IMG/VR virus record: IMGVR_UViG_3300024264_000069
Coordinates: 1-42,206 of that record
DNA: 42,206 nucleotides
Source: a virus
Direction: 5' to 3' (one strand)
Under the pieces are notes generated by a model. It was not told the origin of the DNA, did no database searches, and saw nothing but the letters and a program-made list of their open reading frames with translations. Numbering within the stretch: the first letter of the stretch is position 1; each line of letters begins with the position of its first letter. The translations under genes and the position numbers were made by a program. Shown here piece by piece: positions 40,169 to 42,206 of the stretch.

Positions 40169-40176
40169 TATTTATT
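40169..40176 (-). promoter_or_regulatory. Late promoter for the 833-aa gene
   Basis: The minus strand reads AATAAATA 24 bases upstream of ATG 40145. It overlaps the TAA stop (40172-40174) of the 192-aa gene. Confidence 0.6.
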
Positions 40177-40750
40177 TGTCTAGGTTATGAATTACAGTAA
40201 CTGGTTTGCCAGTAGGCACAGGACTTGTAAATTTAATCCACCAACCTGTACCTGTTTCAGTATAAGGATGATTAGGACCTTCTTCTGCGCCACCGCTTGT
40301 AACTTCTGCTGTTTGATGTATTGTATAGTTTGTAGTGGGTATTTGTACTACATTTTCAATTAATACAATAATATTATTAGCAGTTGCAGGAACAGGATAA
40401 TCTGGATCATTACTTTGTAATTCACCAAACACAGTTTCGTCTGCTGCTATGTTACCAACGCCTAGATTTTGCCAAACAATTCCAGGATCTTGATTAGGTT
40501 CTTTAAAGCGCACTTCTCTCCATGCACCGTTTTGGTATACTTCTAATTGATTGTCGGTACTGTTATATCTTAGTTGTCCTGCACTTGAACTAGTATCAAT
40601 TCCTGCTTCGCCAGGACGTTGTGCCAAAGTTCCAACTGGAACTTTCATAGCACGAGTACTATCGACAACTACTTGGTCGTCAATATCATACTTTACTCCT
40701 TTAGAGTAAATACCTCTTAGATTTGTACTTTGTGCTTTGATTAATCTCAT
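40172..40750 (-). CDS. Fibre-like structural protein (192 aa)
   Basis: It contains the fibre motif LAQRPGEAGIDTSSSAGQLR-YNSTDNQLEVYQNGAWREV (the RYN...E.y..G.W pattern seen in the 1108- and 833-aa proteins) at about residues 42-80. A C-terminal beta part has NIIVLIENVVQIPTTNYTIH and GTGWWIKFTSPVPTGKPVTV, reminiscent of tail-fibre distal domains. No enzymatic motif. A GGAAG ribosome-binding site precedes ATG 40750, and the gene lies 1 base after the 110-aa gene, with which it is surely co-transcribed. Confidence 0.6.
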   Translation of the reverse strand: MRLIKAQSTNLRGIYSKGVKYDIDDQVVVDSTRAMKVPVGTLAQRPGEAGIDTSSSAGQLRYNSTDNQLEVYQNGAWREVRFKEPNQDPGIVWQNLGVGNIAADETVFGELQSNDPDYPVPATANNIIVLIENVVQIPTTNYTIHQTAEVTSGGAEEGPNHPYTETGTGWWIKFTSPVPTGKPVTVIHNLDK

Positions 40751-40751
40751 G

Positions 40752-41084
40752 TTATACTTCCAAATAACTCACTGTCGCTGCAAGGTCAGTTAGTGCTGCT
40801 CCAATGTCAGGTTCAGCAACAAATGAAATTTTATCGCCAACTTCTAATACAATTTTTTCACTATCAAATGTAAAAGTTTCGCCTGCAGGTAATTCTAAGT
40901 TATTAATAACTCTTGTTACAGTATTACTCAAACTTGAACTTTGTGGAATTAAATGCATATCAAATGATGCCGCTGCTGTACCATTATTACAAACTAAAAT
41001 ATTTGTAATTGCATACGACTTACTAGCTGGAACTGTTATCATATCTAGTTGTGTAGTCGTTAATTGTTGGTTTACTATTGCCAT
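40752..41084 (-). CDS. Small beta-rich structural protein (110 aa)
   Basis: Third member of the small beta group. It has MITVPASKSYAITNILVCNN, GTAAASFDMHLIPQSSSLSN, LELPAGETFTFDSEKIVLEV and GDKISFVAEP, closing with LAATVSYLEV. The layout (strand, NILVxN turn, strand, LPAGETF loop, GDKI strand, terminal SYxEV) looks like a single immunoglobulin-like or jelly-roll sandwich. AAGGATT ribosome-binding site. It lies 9 bases after the 325-aa gene. Virion component likely, exact role unknown. Confidence 0.5.
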   Translation of the reverse strand: MAIVNQQLTTTQLDMITVPASKSYAITNILVCNNGTAAASFDMHLIPQSSSLSNTVTRVINNLELPAGETFTFDSEKIVLEVGDKISFVAEPDIGAALTDLAATVSYLEV

Positions 41085-41093
41085 TTTTAATCC

Positions 41094-42071
41094 TTAAAAT
41101 AACATTCCGTATAGGAGTGCTCTGTTATTACTTACTAACTCGTCTCTGTTTCCTTCGTCATTTACGAAATAAATTCCAGAGTTTCCAGTGTACTGATCTG
41201 CTATATATATTTTAGTACCATCTAATGCTTGTGCAGGTTCTAAACTAGGGTCGCCTACACTAGGAACTTTATTTAAATGTAATGTATCATCTATTCTAAT
41301 ATTACCAGTACCTGCAGATCTTAGTACTAAGTCTTCATTACTTGAAATTGTTTCAATTGTTGATCCAGCAATTCTTACTTCGTCAAATTCCCAACGGTCA
41401 GCATACAACTGACTTACAACGTTGCCATCAATTGTAAATTTAATTACACTATCAACACCAGTATTTTCTTCATCATCAATTTCAATACTACTAGGTGTTG
41501 AATCGCCATCACCAATTTGACGTAAGAAAACATTTGCAAAGTTAAATGCAACATAGTCAACTACTGCCTGTGCGTTCGGTATTACATCTGCCTTTGTAGC
41601 ATTATATCCTGTTAAGGTGCCACCACCATCGTATGTAAATACCTTTCTTTCGTAATCAACAGTAGGACTTACATTTACAGTGCTTGTTCCAGCATTTAAT
41701 ATTAAATTTTGACTTCTTGAATCGATTTGATTTGTTGCTAATGATATTAAGTTACTACTTTCATCGATTGCTATAAATCCGCTTACATCTTCATCATATT
41801 TAAAAAATGAATCAGGCAATGAACCACGATTGATTCTAATACCTGCTTCATTCAATGTAATGCCAGCGCCAGTTTCTCCACTGTTTAGTAATATAATATT
41901 ATCTTCAATATTTAATTCAGCGGTATTTACTGTTGTTGTTTCGCCTCTAACTAATAAATTGCCAGATATTTCAACTGTACCCGTTTCAAAACCAGTATCC
42001 AAATAGATTTTTCCGCCAGTCTTAACGTTTATTTTATAATTACCATTGGGTACATTTAGATATTTTGACAT
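41094..42071 (-). CDS. Fibre-like structural protein (325 aa)
   Basis: It has a segment typical of marine myovirus fibre or virion proteins: VEISGNLLVRGETTTVNTAE, LNIEDNIILLNSGETGAGIT, then GIRINRGSLPDSFFKYDED (about residues 31-93). Later come NAQAVVDYVAFNFANVF, FTIDGNVVSQLYADRWEFDE and the SNEDLVLRSAGTGNIRIDD repeat-like strand also seen in the 1108- and 833-aa proteins. It ends LVSNNRALLYGMLF. First gene after the terminator at 42087-42118, with an AGGAT ribosome-binding site. No good NATAAATA box is seen upstream (the closest is TTTAAATA), so its promoter is unclear. Confidence 0.65.
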   Translation of the reverse strand: MSKYLNVPNGNYKINVKTGGKIYLDTGFETGTVEISGNLLVRGETTTVNTAELNIEDNIILLNSGETGAGITLNEAGIRINRGSLPDSFFKYDEDVSGFIAIDESSNLISLATNQIDSRSQNLILNAGTSTVNVSPTVDYERKVFTYDGGGTLTGYNATKADVIPNAQAVVDYVAFNFANVFLRQIGDGDSTPSSIEIDDEENTGVDSVIKFTIDGNVVSQLYADRWEFDEVRIAGSTIETISSNEDLVLRSAGTGNIRIDDTLHLNKVPSVGDPSLEPAQALDGTKIYIADQYTGNSGIYFVNDEGNRDELVSNNRALLYGMLF

Positions 42072-42086
42072 TCTTTAATCCTATTT

Positions 42087-42118
42087 AAAAGTTTATGGGG
42101 GAACTTAATCCCCCATAA
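42087..42118 (-). terminator. Intrinsic terminator between the right-edge gene and the 325-aa gene
   Basis: TTATGGGGG (42093-42101) and CCCCCATAA (42110-42118) form a perfect 9-bp stem with an 8-nt loop. On the minus strand the stem is followed after two bases by TTTT. It lies 6 bases after the stop of the upstream minus-strand gene. Confidence 0.75.
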
Positions 42119-42124
42119 CTAATC

Positions 42125-42206
42125 TTAGTCAGCTTCGAAATCGTCTGCGCCAGTGAAGTCATCAGCTGTACCAGCTTCTTCCATTTCAACTTTAGCATCG
42201 TCTGCT
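42125..42206 (-). CDS. C-terminal fragment of an acidic protein (continues beyond right edge)
   Basis: The minus strand is open from the right edge to TAA at 42125-42127 and encodes 26 residues, ADDAKVEMEEAGTADDF then TGADDFEAD. The tail is strongly acidic with a small internal repeat (TADDFTGADDFEAD). A strong terminator follows, which supports a real gene end. Too little is visible to name it. Confidence 0.6.
   Translation of the reverse strand, partial: ADDAKVEMEEAGTADDFTGADDFEAD

Overview
The window is a stretch of a large T4-like myovirus genome, most probably marine. The evidence is a set of neck and tail genes (gp13-, gp14- and gp15-like) of the type seen in marine T4-like phages (cyanophages and pelagiphages), AT-rich DNA with almost no non-coding space, T4-type late promoter boxes (NATAAATA) placed just upstream of many starts, and a long run of very large, modular tail-fibre or virion-surface proteins. 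No photosynthesis gene, tRNA, integrase, transposase or CRISPR array was seen. The host cannot be named from this window.

Layout. (1) 1-911, minus strand: the start of an unknown gene that runs off the left edge, then gp13. (2) 974-6990, plus strand: gp14 (apparently with an AUC start), gp15, a Nudix hydrolase, then a tightly overlapping hldE-hldD-cupin-gmhB operon, which is an ADP-heptose synthesis cassette. (3) 6987-14754, minus strand: a 2131-aa repeat-rich structural protein and two smaller structural proteins. (4) 14780-18404, minus strand: a three-gene operon of GT9 heptosyltransferase-like protein, SGNH-like hydrolase and NodU-type O-carbamoyltransferase, with its own late promoter and a strong intrinsic terminator upstream. 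(5) 18513-22773, minus strand: three paralogous glycine/cysteine-rich proteins interleaved with two paralogous putative tail-assembly chaperones and headed by a small fibre protein. (6) 22801-42071, minus strand: two giant paralogues carrying CBM5/12-like repeats and a beta-helix (1832 and 1595 aa), two beta-helix paralogues (1108 and 833 aa), three small related beta proteins, and other fibre or structural genes. (7) 42125-42206: the acidic C-terminus of a gene that continues beyond the right edge.

How the parts may work together (inference). HldE, GmhB and HldD supply ADP-L-glycero-D-manno-heptose. Its natural user in the window is the GT9 protein, which sits with a carbamoyltransferase and an SGNH esterase-like protein. 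Together they could build and trim a carbamoylated heptose glycan, either on the host surface or on the phage's own adhesins, whose genes lie next to this operon. GmhA, the first enzyme of the pathway, is missing; a phosphomannose-isomerase-like cupin inside the heptose operon is a candidate substitute. The heptose operon has a consensus sigma-70 promoter, whereas the structural and GT9 operons have late promoters.

The fibre proteins look assembled from a shared parts box. One beta-module recurs in three proteins, a helical Cys-Arg-Asp domain in two, and comparison of paralogue pairs shows clean insertions of a LamG-like domain, an Asp-box beta-propeller-like domain, two helical domains and a beta-module placed inside a CBM-like repeat. 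No intergenic stretch exceeds 300 bases. The longest is 136 bases (37508-37643), which holds a late promoter and a hairpin-rich leader.
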